From positions 1-64,000 of the forward strand of contig QHYK01000048.1 of the NCBI GenBank assembly GCA_003224085.1: DNA of 64,000 bases. Reading direction: 5' to 3'. The notes under the pieces were generated by a model. It searched no databases, had not been told where the DNA came from, and worked only from the letters and a program-made list of their open reading frames with translations. The translations under genes and the position numbers were made by a program. The stretch's first letter is position 1, and each line of letters opens with the position of its first letter. This DNA comes from Acidobacteriota bacterium (GTDB lineage: Bacteria > Acidobacteriota > Terriglobia > Acidiferrales > UBA7541). Positions 8,496 through 17,498 of the stretch are shown here, piece by piece.

Positions 8496-8993
8496 GTGGC
8501 CAAGCCTGGGAAAAAAACTGTGAAGTCCGCCAAGCCCGGCGAGCAAATCGTAGCTCAAAACCGCGCGGCTTCGTATAACTACCATATTCTCGAGAAACAT
8601 GAGGCCGGCCTAGTTCTCCATGGCACCGAAGTAAAGGCGCTCCGCGAGGGGAAGGCCAATATCCGGGATGCTTACGTGGATTTCCAGCCCAATGGCGCCT
8701 GGCTCGTTAACGCACACATTGCACAGTACTTACCGGGCGGTCCCTGGAATCATGAGCCCCTTGGGTCGCGCAAGCTCCTGCTCCACAAGAGCGAAATCCA
8801 CAAACTTTCTGGCCGCGCCGCGTCTAAAGGTCTAACCGTCATCCCCTTGAGAATCTATTTCCGCAACAGCATCGCGAAAGTGGAGATTGCGCTGGTGCAG
8901 GGCAAGAAGGCCTGGGATCGGCGTCAGGACGAGCGCACCAAGGAAGCGCGCCGGGAAGTGGAAGAATCCATGTATCGCAATCGGAGGCGATAG
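8496..8993 (+). CDS. smpB: SsrA-binding protein SmpB
   Basis: This 165-aa protein binds tmRNA and delivers it to stalled ribosomes for trans-translation. Family landmarks are visible: QNRAASYNYHILEKHEAGLVL (about 20-40), GTEVKALREGKANI, HIAQY, the LLLHKSEI segment and the C-terminal basic tail KKAWDRRQDERTKEARREVE that becomes helical in the ribosome. The start is GTG; the N-terminal 20 residues are Lys-rich. The tmRNA gene (ssrA) was not seen in this window. pepA follows 7 bases downstream and is probably co-transcribed. Confidence 0.95.
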   Translation: MAKPGKKTVKSAKPGEQIVAQNRAASYNYHILEKHEAGLVLHGTEVKALREGKANIRDAYVDFQPNGAWLVNAHIAQYLPGGPWNHEPLGSRKLLLHKSEIHKLSGRAASKGLTVIPLRIYFRNSIAKVEIALVQGKKAWDRRQDERTKEARREVEESMYRNRRR

Positions 8994-9000
8994 AGCAATC

Positions 9001-10491
9001 ATGCAAGTCACATTGGAGAGCAAGCCGTTCGCAGGGATCGAGACCGAAGCCCTTGTTTCCTATGTGTTTGAAGAGACCGACCCGGTACAGGGGCGCGTTG
9101 CGGAAATCGATCAATCCGCCGGGGGGCTGCTGCGAAAGCTTGCCAAGAGCGGTGAACTGACCGGGAAGATGCTGGAGTTTACGCTTATCCACGCGCCGGC
9201 AGGACTTAAAGCGGCTCGATTGCTTTTGGTTGGGGCGGGGAAGCGCGAGCCGTTTAATTCCGCGGGGCTTCGCAAAGTCGCCGGAGCGGCCATGCGTTAT
9301 TTGAAATCGCGATCTGTGAAGAATTTCGCGCTGCTGGTCCGAGAGGGCGACGCCACGGAAGAATCCGCGCAGGCCGTCACCGAAGGCGTGCTGACCGCGG
9401 ATTTCGAGCCGGACAAATACAAGACCGACAAAAAGAACGACAAAAGAATCGAGTCTGTCTTAATCGTCGGCTACTCCGAAGCCAAACGTAGGGCAGGGGA
9501 AAAAGGCGTCGCCAAGGGCCGCATCATCGCGGATTCGCAGAATTTTGCCCGCGATTTGGTGAACGAGCCTTCGAACAAAATGACCCCGAGCATCCTGGCG
9601 CAAAAAGCCGAAGCGATGGCCAAGGCCGCGGGACTTTCCGTTGCGATTCTCGATGAAAAGAAAATCGCCGAATTGAAAATGGGAGCGCTTCTCAGCGTCG
9701 CGCAAGGCAGTGTGGAACCGCCGCGCATGATCGTCATTACGTACAATCCGCCCGCAGCCAAGCCGCGCGCGCCGGTCATTGGCCTGATTGGCAAAGCCGT
9801 TACCTTTGATACCGGGGGGATTTCCATCAAGCCCGCGGATGGCATGGAGAAAATGAAGTACGACATGGCCGGTGGCGCCACGATGATTGGTGTGATGTAC
9901 GCCCTGGCCGCGCTGAAGCCCGCGGTGAAGGTGCTCTGCGTTGTGCCGTCTACGGAAAACATGCCTGGCGGGCGCGCGCAGAAGCCGGGCGACATTCAGA
10001 CGGCCATGTCCGGGAAGACGATTGAGGTGCTCAACACCGACGCAGAAGGCCGCTTGATCCTCGCCGACGGCGTGCATTATGCGAAGCAGCTTGGCGCCAC
10101 GCATTTGATTGATGCGGCCACGTTGACGGGTGCGATTGTTGTGGCGCTAGCGAGTGTCAATGTGGGCGTTTTCGGCTCCGACCAAGCATTCACCGACAAA
10201 CTCTTGGCTAGCGCGAAAGCCGCCGGCGAGAAAATGTGGCAGATGCCGGTGGACGACGACTATCGTGAATTCATCAAAGGGACGGTCGCGGACATTCAGA
10301 ACATCGGCAGCGGCAAAGGTGGCGGTGCCACCATCGGTGCGATGTTCATCAAGGAATTCACCGGAGACTCACCGTGGATTCACCTCGACATCGCCGGAAC
10401 CGCCTGGAATGACGACGCAAAGCTGTGGATGGCAAAGGGCCCCACAGGTGTGGGCCTGCGCACGCTCGTGCATCTCATCATGTCCTACTGA
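9001..10491 (+). CDS. pepA: Cytosol (leucyl) aminopeptidase, M17 family
   Basis: This M17 metallo-aminopeptidase removes N-terminal residues from peptides in the cytosol using two metal ions. The signature NTDAEGRL is present (around residue 345), together with GKAVTFDTGGISIKP and the MKYDMAGGA segment that supply metal ligands and the catalytic Lys. The ORF track starts at 8887 inside smpB. The true start is more likely ATG 9001, because the product then begins MQVTLESKPF, as family members do, and GGAGG lies upstream. This gives 496 aa, the normal length. It is 7 bases after smpB, so the two probably share a transcript. Confidence 0.93.
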   Translation: MQVTLESKPFAGIETEALVSYVFEETDPVQGRVAEIDQSAGGLLRKLAKSGELTGKMLEFTLIHAPAGLKAARLLLVGAGKREPFNSAGLRKVAGAAMRYLKSRSVKNFALLVREGDATEESAQAVTEGVLTADFEPDKYKTDKKNDKRIESVLIVGYSEAKRRAGEKGVAKGRIIADSQNFARDLVNEPSNKMTPSILAQKAEAMAKAAGLSVAILDEKKIAELKMGALLSVAQGSVEPPRMIVITYNPPAAKPRAPVIGLIGKAVTFDTGGISIKPADGMEKMKYDMAGGATMIGVMYALAALKPAVKVLCVVPSTENMPGGRAQKPGDIQTAMSGKTIEVLNTDAEGRLILADGVHYAKQLGATHLIDAATLTGAIVVALASVNVGVFGSDQAFTDKLLASAKAAGEKMWQMPVDDDYREFIKGTVADIQNIGSGKGGGATIGAMFIKEFTGDSPWIHLDIAGTAWNDDAKLWMAKGPTGVGLRTLVHLIMSY

Positions 10492-10956
10492 GGTTTTTCG
10501 TTTTGGCTCACGCTCGCCAGTGGCGTAACTTTCGGTTTAGGATGCGTTCCTTCGTCATCCTGCCGCGGGGGCCTCTCGTTTTTGCTTCCTATAGACAGTC
10601 GGAGTCAGGAGAGGGCGGCGAAGGCGGAACCATTGGTTGCGGGCACGCTTTGTATCCGTGGTGCGGGGCCGCAAAAGAGATCGGTAAAGATAGAGAGGGA
10701 CATCGGTGGTTCACGGGCGACTCAACACGCGCATGGCTCGGACGATGAACTGTATCGGCTTAGCCGACAAGCCAGGCTTAGACCCCGAAAAACGAATCGA
10801 GGCTATTGGGACGATGGGTATGTCTTTCTCGACCGTCATCCAGAAAGACGCGGGGGACCAGGGGGCGAGTCTGGTCAAATAGGCAATACAATTACGAGAT
10901 TGAAGCAGGCGCACGACACCATAGGGGTCAAAGGTTCTTGATTCGTTTTTCTGGAG
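10492..10956. other. 465-base intergenic region between pepA and argS
   Basis: This is the gap between the convergent pepA and argS genes. The track ORFs here (10425-10748, 10582-10941) have shuffled, arginine-rich translations and look like noise. One short frame, 10733-10882, is more protein-like and is listed separately. No terminator with a T-run was found. Confidence 0.5.
10733..10882 (+). CDS. Possible 49-aa small protein
   Basis: This short ATG frame lies below the ORF-track cutoff and reads MARTMNCIGLADKPGLDPEK and so on, ending SLVK. Its composition is balanced and protein-like, including a short helix-prone stretch (PEKRIEAIGTMGMSFSTVIQ). A GTG 27 bases upstream in frame is an alternative start. 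No clear ribosome binding site is visible, and no family is recognised. It could be a small conserved protein, a decayed gene end, or chance. Confidence 0.25.
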   Translation: MARTMNCIGLADKPGLDPEKRIEAIGTMGMSFSTVIQKDAGDQGASLVK

Positions 10957-12972
10957 TCACATCTTTTCCGGGGCTTCGATTCCGAGCAGGCTCAGCGCCC
11001 GAACGAGCTGCGCTTCCACCAATTCTGTCAGTTGCAGCAAGAAGGCGCGCTTTTGCTCATCGGTTTCCGACAAGATGTGATGTCTGTGGTAGAAATTGTT
11101 GAACAACTGCGCCAGCTGAAACGCGTATTTAGCCGCAAACGCAGGCTCTTGCGTGGCGATTGCGGCGTCCACGGAGTAGTCGAGCGAACCGGCACCAAGC
11201 AATAACTCCCACAAATCGTCGGCATCGGCCGCGGAAAGGAATCGATTGGCTGAATCGGCATCCAGTTTGGACTTGTGTGTTGCTCCTTCGGTCCCTTTTC
11301 GGCGGATTCCTCGGATGCGCACGACAGCGTATTGGCAATACGGGCCGGTTTCGCCTTCGAAGCTCAGCGCGTCCTTGAAATCGAAAGCGATGATCGCGTT
11401 TCGCGTAAACTTCAGCAGAAAGAATCGCAGGGCACCCACGGCTATCGCGTGTGCCGTGCGCTTCTGCTCTTTTTCGCTCATTTCCGGGTGGCGCTGCTGG
11501 ACTTCTGCCAGGGTGGCCGCCTCCAATTTGTCAATCAGGTCGTCGGCCTTGACTCCGAAGCCTTTGCGCCCGCTCACTTCCACGTACGGCTTTTTCGCTT
11601 CTTCCGGCGAAAGCTCGTAGTTCAGCTCGGCGGCGCATCGCGGCGTCAGCGCGACGATTTCATAGGCAAAATGGATGGAGTTTTTCGCTGCCTGCTCATG
11701 GCCAAGGCGCCGCAAACCTTCCGCGACCACGTCCTGCAAATACGCCTGGCGCGAATCAATCACGTTGTAAACTACGGATGCGGGCTCACCAAAGTGCGGC
11801 GCGTCCGGCTCGCTTTTTCTGCTTGTCGTGGCCCAAACCGTTCGCCCAGCCGGCGCTTCTGGCCATTTCTCGTAGCAGAAATCTTTTCCAAGCAGGCCGA
11901 ATTTCCAGAGCTGATAAGCGATGTCCTTTCCGACGTATGTCACCGTTCCATTCGAACGCACAATAATCTTGTCCTGCTCGTTCTCGTCCTCTTCTTCCGC
12001 AGCCGTTTTCTTTCCTGCGTCCTTTGTGTTCTGTGTGTCCTCTGCATTGATTCCCGGGTTCTCTTTCCACGGCAAAACCCAACAACCCTTCATCTTGCCG
12101 CTGGTGGCCAGGTGAATAGCGCCGGACTTTTTCAACATTTCGAACGCGGTGTCCCAGAACTTCAAATGCAGAATTTCGCTCTCGCGCGCCAGCAAATCGT
12201 AGTGAATGTCCAGCCGCGCCATAGTCTTCAAGTGGCAAGTGACGATGGCATCGGCCACAATTTGTGCGACCTCCGCATCTTCCCCGCGATTTTCTTCGAT
12301 GGCTTTCAGGGTTTCTGCACGCAGCTTGGCGGCGCGCCCGGGATCTTCGGCAAAAAAGCTTGTGGCCTTGGCGTACAAATCCCAGCAGTAGTAGTCGAAT
12401 TTCGGCTCCCGCGCTAATGCCATCACGTTGGTGACGGTTCGCTGTTCCATGCGCAGCAGCCCGATGACGACGTCGGCCACTTGAACGCCAGTGTTGTCGA
12501 TGTAGTTCTGAATCTGAACGCGCTTTCCCGCGTGCCGCAGGATTTGCACCATGGTGTCGCCCAGCACTGCATTTCGCACGTGCCCGATGTGCGCCGCTTT
12601 GTTGGGATTGATGCTGGTGTGTTCGACGATGATTTTCCCGTGGCTGGTCGCGGCAGGCTGCGGGCTGCTTGCTTGGCTCTGCGCGATTTCCCAGAATGCT
12701 CCGCGGTCGAAGTAGGCGTTCAAGTAGCCGCCGCCCGCCACTTCCACCCGCGCGATCCCTTCAACCTCGCCGAGACTCGTTGAAATCTCCTGGGCAATCT
12801 GGCGTGGCGCTTTTTTGAGCTGCTTCGCGAGCTCGAAGCACACCGGCGAAGCCGCTTCACCCATTTCGAGCTTGGGCGGCCGGTTCAGGACCATCTCAAG
12901 CTCCACGCCATACTTTTCGCGAATGTGCGCGGCCAGTGCCTCACGCAGTCTCTTCGTCAGTGTCTGGTACAC
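10957..12972 (-). CDS. argS: Arginyl-tRNA synthetase
   Basis: This class I synthetase charges tRNA-Arg. It has the Arg-specific N-terminal domain (about 1-105), the HIGH motif in NPNKAAHIGHVRNAVLGD (about 122-139) followed by NYIDNTGVQVADV, and a C-terminal DALR anticodon-binding domain ending in the family-typical FNNFYHRHHIL segment. At 671 aa it is about 100 residues longer than a typical bacterial ArgS. Part of the excess is an acidic, low-complexity insertion at about 308-335 (TAAEEEDENEQDK) in the catalytic domain. The KMSKS position is divergent (VSGRKGFGVKADDL), as is common in ArgS. It is divergent from larC, with about 270 bases between them. Confidence 0.95.
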   Translation of the reverse strand: MYQTLTKRLREALAAHIREKYGVELEMVLNRPPKLEMGEAASPVCFELAKQLKKAPRQIAQEISTSLGEVEGIARVEVAGGGYLNAYFDRGAFWEIAQSQASSPQPAATSHGKIIVEHTSINPNKAAHIGHVRNAVLGDTMVQILRHAGKRVQIQNYIDNTGVQVADVVIGLLRMEQRTVTNVMALAREPKFDYYCWDLYAKATSFFAEDPGRAAKLRAETLKAIEENRGEDAEVAQIVADAIVTCHLKTMARLDIHYDLLARESEILHLKFWDTAFEMLKKSGAIHLATSGKMKGCWVLPWKENPGINAEDTQNTKDAGKKTAAEEEDENEQDKIIVRSNGTVTYVGKDIAYQLWKFGLLGKDFCYEKWPEAPAGRTVWATTSRKSEPDAPHFGEPASVVYNVIDSRQAYLQDVVAEGLRRLGHEQAAKNSIHFAYEIVALTPRCAAELNYELSPEEAKKPYVEVSGRKGFGVKADDLIDKLEAATLAEVQQRHPEMSEKEQKRTAHAIAVGALRFFLLKFTRNAIIAFDFKDALSFEGETGPYCQYAVVRIRGIRRKGTEGATHKSKLDADSANRFLSAADADDLWELLLGAGSLDYSVDAAIATQEPAFAAKYAFQLAQLFNNFYHRHHILSETDEQKRAFLLQLTELVEAQLVRALSLLGIEAPEKM

Positions 12973-13151
12973 GCGTCCTCTGGGTAAGCAAGCAGCTGAT
13001 TCGAATCCCGCCAGTATAGGAGATGCCCGCGATGAGGGTCAAAAAGGACACTCTTCCGACATATCACGAGGTTCAAAGAAAGGGCTCGGCTCGCAAGCAG
13101 GACGAAAGCTTTTCTGGACATCAATCCTCCTTGTGGGTGCTACAAGGCAGT

Positions 13152-13180
13152 TTGACAGTACCTGTCTGCGCCGATAGTAT
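13152..13180 (+). promoter_or_regulatory. Candidate sigma70 promoter for larC
   Basis: TTGACA (13152-13157) is followed by a 17-base spacer and TAGTAT (13175-13180), an ideal -35 box with a fair -10 box. It is 61 bases upstream of the preferred larC start. If used, the transcription start would fall near 13187, which leaves the upstream GTG at 13199 with almost no leader and favours ATG 13241. Confidence 0.5.
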
Positions 13181-13240
13181 CAATTTGAATCCGACGGAGT
13201 GACAAATCCGGCTGAAGTCCCACCGTTCGGCGGTTTTTCC

Positions 13241-14446
13241 ATGAAACTGGCCTATTTAGACTGTTTTTCTGGCATTAGCGGCGACATGACCCTCGGGGCC
13301 TTGGTTGATGCCGGCTGTCCGGTCGAGCATTTGCGCTCGGAACTTAGCGGCCTTCGGGTTCCCGGTTGGGAGCTCTCTGCCGAAAAAGTTTGGAAGAACG
13401 GCATGGCGGCCACCTTCGTCAAGGTGAAAACGGAGGACCAGCAGAAGCACCGCTCGCTCAGCGCCATTCTCGAAATTTTGAAAAATTCGAAACTGGCGCC
13501 GTGGGTTTGCGAAACCGCAGCGGCTATTTTCACAAAACTTGGCGAGGCCGAGGGGCGTGTGCATGACGTGCCGCTCGAAAAGATTCATTTTCATGAAGTA
13601 GGCGCGGTCGATGCGATGGTGGACATTGTTGGGACTTGTGTCGGCTTTCACTTCTTGGGCATCAAAAAATTTGCATGTTCTGCGTTGAATGTGGGCGGGG
13701 GCACGGCAAAAATGGCGCATGGGATTTTGCCGGTGCCGGCGCCGGCCACGGCGAACTTGCTGCAGGGGAAACCGACGTATTCAAACGGAGTGCAGAAAGA
13801 ACTCGTCACGCCCACCGGTGCGGCGATTGTCGCGACACTTTGCGATTCGTTCGGCGCGCAGCCGTCGATGAGTGTAACGGCCATCGGGTATGGCGCTGGA
13901 ACCGCCGACTTGGAAGGCCAGCCCAATGTTGTTCGGATCATGATTGGCGAGGCTGCGGAAAAGACGGTTCCCGGCTTCGATGAAGAAATCGCCGTGATCG
14001 AGGCCAACCTCGACGACATGAACCCGCAAATCTGCGGCTACTTTTTGGAAAAAGCGCTGGCTGCAGGCGCGTTGGACGTGTTCACGACGCCGGTGCAGAT
14101 GAAAAAAAATCGTCCGGGAATCTTGCTCACGGTTTTGTGCAAGCCTCAGGATACGGAGGCGCTGATGTCGCTGATTTTCGCAGAGACGACGACGTTCGGC
14201 GCGCGCACATACCGCGCGCAACGCCGCACGCTTCCGCGCGAGTTTGTCAGTGTGTCCACGGATTTTGGCGACGTGCGCATCAAGATTTCTCGCCTGAACG
14301 GCCGCATCCTCCACGTCGCCCCGGAATACGACGACTGCCGCAAGCTGGCGGTCGAGAAAAACGTGCCGTTGCAACGCGTCATCAGCGAAGCCTTGCGCCG
14401 GTACGAAAGGGGATCCTGGGCGGCGTGCGAAACGCCTGGCGGCTAA
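13241..14446 (+). CDS. larC: Nickel-pincer cofactor biosynthesis protein LarC
   Basis: LarC is the CTP-dependent cyclometallase that inserts nickel into the pincer nucleotide cofactor used by lactate racemase and related enzymes. The family start is clear: MKLAYLDCFSGISGDMTLGAL. Further landmarks are IHFHEVGAVDAMVDIVG (about 110-130, putative metal ligands), the PVPAPATANLL segment and ATIEANLDDMNPQ-like sequence in the C-terminal half. The ORF track begins at a GTG (13199); I prefer ATG 13241 because the conserved sequence starts there, giving 401 aa. larE is 8 kb away on the other strand, and no larA or larB homologue is in the window. Confidence 0.92.
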   Translation: MKLAYLDCFSGISGDMTLGALVDAGCPVEHLRSELSGLRVPGWELSAEKVWKNGMAATFVKVKTEDQQKHRSLSAILEILKNSKLAPWVCETAAAIFTKLGEAEGRVHDVPLEKIHFHEVGAVDAMVDIVGTCVGFHFLGIKKFACSALNVGGGTAKMAHGILPVPAPATANLLQGKPTYSNGVQKELVTPTGAAIVATLCDSFGAQPSMSVTAIGYGAGTADLEGQPNVVRIMIGEAAEKTVPGFDEEIAVIEANLDDMNPQICGYFLEKALAAGALDVFTTPVQMKKNRPGILLTVLCKPQDTEALMSLIFAETTTFGARTYRAQRRTLPREFVSVSTDFGDVRIKISRLNGRILHVAPEYDDCRKLAVEKNVPLQRVISEALRRYERGSWAACETPGG

Positions 14447-14614
14447 CCTTACTGTAAGTCGCGTAGAATCAGGGGCCTAGCTGGGGCAGCTTGTCAGGAG
14501 AACCGCAGGAAAAGCCGCCAGGTCGATAGCGCCACAATCGAGATAGCGCGGCTAGGTAGTTTGTAGTGCAAGCTAGTTTATGCGAGGAGGGAGCTCCGGA
14601 ACTGAAGGCAGACC

Positions 14615-16591
14615 ATGCCTGGAAAACCCAAATTCTATCTGACCACGCCCATCTACTACACGAACGGCTTGCCGCATATCGGGCACACGTATACGACGGT
14701 GGTGGCGGACACGATTCGCCGTTACAAACGCATGCGCGGGTACGAAGTGGTGATGACCACGGGCACGGACGAGCACGGCGTGAACGTCGAGCGCGCCGCC
14801 AAGAAAGCCGGCATCCCGGAATCCGAATTCGTTGCAAAAATGGCGGCAGAGTGGCGGGCGTTGTGGGAGGAACTGGGCCTCGGCGCAGATGAATTCGTTC
14901 GAACCACGGACCTGCCTCACGTTCGAACGGTGCAGTGGCTCTTTCGGCTCTGCCGCGAGAACGGTTACGTCTACAAAGGCAACTACACCGGGCAATACTG
15001 CATTTACGACAATGCTTTCGTGAATGACGCTAAGCCGGGAGACAATTGTCCCGACTGCGGTCGGCCGACGGAAACAATCACCGAAGAAAACTACTTTTTC
15101 AAGCTCTCGGCATTTCAAAGGCCGCTGCTCGATTTCTACAAGAAGAACCCGGATTTTATCCAGCCGGAGTCGCGCCGCAACGAAATCGTGAGTTTCGTGG
15201 AAGGCGGATTGAAAGATCTGAGCATCACGCGCACGACGATTCGCTGGGGCATTCCGGTTCCTGGGGAAGAGCCGCACGTGTTTTACGTGTGGTTCGACGC
15301 GTTGACGGCGTATCTCAGCGCCGTCGGCGGCCCGGAATTCGAGAAGCGCGGCATGTGGCCGGCGGATTTGCACCTTGTGGGCAAAGACATCATTCGTTTC
15401 CACACCGTTTACTGGCCGGCGTTTTTGATGGCGGCGATGCTGCCTGTGCCGAAGCAAGTGTGGGCGCACGGCTGGTTCCTGATGGATGCCACGAAGATGA
15501 GCAAATCGAAAGGCAACGTAGTCTTGCCGCGGCCGATTGCCAACATGCTGGGCATGGATGCATTGCGGTATTTCCTGCTGCGCGAAGTGGTTTTCGGGCA
15601 GGATGGAAACTTTAGTTACGATGCTTTGGTCACGCGTTACAACAGCGATCTGGCAAACGGTCTTGGCAACCTTGCGAGCCGCACTGCCGCGCTGATCGAG
15701 AAAAATTTTGGCGGCAAGATTCCGAAAGCGACGGAGTGCAAGCCGCAGGACGAGGCACTTGCCAAGGAGGTGCAAGCCGCCATTGGCGAAGTGTTGGAGA
15801 ACTACGAGAATTTGAGTTTTGCGCGTGCTCTGGAGGCGATTTGGGGAGTGGTTGCTTCCGCGGACAAGTACCTCACGACGGAACAGCCATGGGCGCTCGG
15901 AAACTCCGAGAAGGACCAAGCGCGAAAGGCCACCGTGTTGTGGAATGCGGCGGAGTTGCTGCGAATCGTGACCGTGCTGGCGCATCCGGTGCTTCCGGCG
16001 AGCACGGCCAAAGTGTGGACTCTGCTTGGGCTGCCGGGTTCCGTTGCAAGCGTCGAGCTGGACGGTCTTCAATGGGGCCAGCCCGCGCCAGGAAAGCAAC
16101 TCGGCCCTGCACAGCCACTGTTCCCGCGCGTGGACAAAAATGAGGCCATAGAAAGGATTGAAGCGATGGCAAATGAAGAATTAAATCCGGCTCCGCCTGC
16201 GAAGCCTGCGGTGAGCGCGACTCCGGCGGGAGCGGCTGCGGCGCCGCAAACTGCGCCAGAAAAAATCGGCATCGATGATTTTGCGAAAGTCGAGATGCGC
16301 GTGGGGCAGATCAAAACGGCGGAGCGCATTGTCGGCGCGGATAAGCTGCTGAAGCTTACCGTGGATATTGGAACAGAGATTCGGCAGATTTGCGCGGGGA
16401 TCGCGCAGTATTACGACCCGGAGAAGCTGATCGGGCGCAAGGTCGCAGTAGTGGTGAACCTCGCGCCGCGCAAGCTTCGCGGTGTTGAATCTAACGGCAT
16501 GATTATCGCGGCCGCGGTGGGGCCGGAGGGGCGGCCGGTTTTGGCAGGCTTTCCCGACGAAGACGTGGAAGTTGGCGCCCGCCTCAAGTAG
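14615..16591 (+). CDS. metG: Methionyl-tRNA synthetase with C-terminal tRNA-binding domain
   Basis: This 658-aa class I synthetase charges tRNA-Met. The HIGH motif appears in GLPHIGHTYTTVVADTI (about 20-35), followed by GTDEHGVNVERAA. A reduced zinc knuckle (NCPDCGRP) sits near 145. The KMSKS loop is exact (KMSKSKGNVV, about 300). After the helical anticodon-binding domain there is an Ala/Pro linker (about 525-548). The C-terminal EMAP/Trbp111-type tRNA-binding domain (about 550-658: IGIDDFAKVEMRVGQIKTAE) also provides dimerisation in related enzymes. GAAGG precedes the ATG by 7 bases. tatD follows 55 bases downstream. Confidence 0.96.
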   Translation: MPGKPKFYLTTPIYYTNGLPHIGHTYTTVVADTIRRYKRMRGYEVVMTTGTDEHGVNVERAAKKAGIPESEFVAKMAAEWRALWEELGLGADEFVRTTDLPHVRTVQWLFRLCRENGYVYKGNYTGQYCIYDNAFVNDAKPGDNCPDCGRPTETITEENYFFKLSAFQRPLLDFYKKNPDFIQPESRRNEIVSFVEGGLKDLSITRTTIRWGIPVPGEEPHVFYVWFDALTAYLSAVGGPEFEKRGMWPADLHLVGKDIIRFHTVYWPAFLMAAMLPVPKQVWAHGWFLMDATKMSKSKGNVVLPRPIANMLGMDALRYFLLREVVFGQDGNFSYDALVTRYNSDLANGLGNLASRTAALIEKNFGGKIPKATECKPQDEALAKEVQAAIGEVLENYENLSFARALEAIWGVVASADKYLTTEQPWALGNSEKDQARKATVLWNAAELLRIVTVLAHPVLPASTAKVWTLLGLPGSVASVELDGLQWGQPAPGKQLGPAQPLFPRVDKNEAIERIEAMANEELNPAPPAKPAVSATPAGAAAAPQTAPEKIGIDDFAKVEMRVGQIKTAERIVGADKLLKLTVDIGTEIRQICAGIAQYYDPEKLIGRKVAVVVNLAPRKLRGVESNGMIIAAAVGPEGRPVLAGFPDEDVEVGARLK

Positions 16592-16646
16592 AGAAGGGGA
16601 CGAAATGTCGTGCCCCTACGGTTGCCGCAGCGCGCCTTCATAAACC

Positions 16647-17462
16647 ATGGAATTGATTGACTCGCACGCGCACATTGATTTTCCGCAGTTTGCGGAAGAT
16701 CGCGAAGCCATGCTGGAACGCGCGCGGGTGGCAGGCGTAACGACGCTTCTCGCGATAGGCACAGGCCCAGGGCCGGAAAAACTCGACTCCGCCATCCCAT
16801 TTGCCGAACAGCACGATTGGATATACGCGACCATTGGCATTCATCCTCATGAAGCCAAAGAAGTGAGACCCCGGCACCTGGAACAATTGTCTAAGCTTGC
16901 CAAACATCCAAAAGTGATTGCCTGGGGTGAGATTGGGCTCGACTATTTCTACGATCACTCTCCGCGCGAAACGCAACAAAAGGTTTTCCAAGACCAAATG
17001 GAGCTGGCGGCCCAGGCGAAGTTGCCCATCGTCATTCATTGCCGCGATGCTTGGACCGATTGCCTGAATATGCTGGAAGAACATTGGAGACCTACAGGCT
17101 TGGGCGGGATTTTGCATTGTTTCAGCGGCACTCTCGAAGATGCACGTCGTGGCGTGAACCTGGGCTTCCTGACTTCTTTTGCGGGAAATTCGACGTATAC
17201 GAAAGCGCAGAACTTGCGCGACGTTTCGAAAGCTTTGCCGCTCCAGAAACTTTTGATTGAGACGGATTCGCCGTACCTGGCGCCGCGGCCGTATCGCGGA
17301 AAGCGCAATGAGCCCGCCTATGTTGCGGAAGTAGCGCGCACGCTTGCGAGTGTGAGAAACTTGTCGGCTGACGAAATTGCCGCTGCGACTTCGGAAAATT
17401 TCAAGCGGCTGTTTCGCCTCCCGCGGCCTCAAATGTCTGCTAACGCGGAATCCCGGAACTAG
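16647..17462 (+). CDS. tatD: TatD family metal-dependent hydrolase (DNase)
   Basis: This 271-aa TIM-barrel hydrolase is of the TatD/YcfH type, with two-metal phosphodiesterase chemistry on DNA. All metal-binding motifs are visible in order: DSHAHIDF at the N-terminus, GEIGLDYFYD (about 92-101), HCRDAW (about 131), HCFSG (about 157) and ETDSPYLAP (about 206). Length and motifs are standard. It sits between metG and the polyprenyl synthase; a metG-tatD pairing is common in bacteria. The cellular role (DNA repair or RNA/DNA end processing) is not settled by sequence. Confidence 0.93.
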   Translation: MELIDSHAHIDFPQFAEDREAMLERARVAGVTTLLAIGTGPGPEKLDSAIPFAEQHDWIYATIGIHPHEAKEVRPRHLEQLSKLAKHPKVIAWGEIGLDYFYDHSPRETQQKVFQDQMELAAQAKLPIVIHCRDAWTDCLNMLEEHWRPTGLGGILHCFSGTLEDARRGVNLGFLTSFAGNSTYTKAQNLRDVSKALPLQKLLIETDSPYLAPRPYRGKRNEPAYVAEVARTLASVRNLSADEIAAATSENFKRLFRLPRPQMSANAESRN

Positions 17463-17498
17463 ACGCAGGCCAGGAGGAAGGCCATCGCACTGCTCACG

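Noticed and set aside
11275-12417. 380-aa plus-strand ORF opposite argS
   Set aside because: Antisense shadow of argS; low-complexity Leu/Val/Cys-rich part mirrors the acidic insert of ArgS.
14573-16099. 508-aa minus-strand ORF opposite metG
   Set aside because: It lies entirely antisense to a well-supported metG, is Arg/His-rich, and has no recognisable domain. GC-rich coding strands routinely create such shadows.
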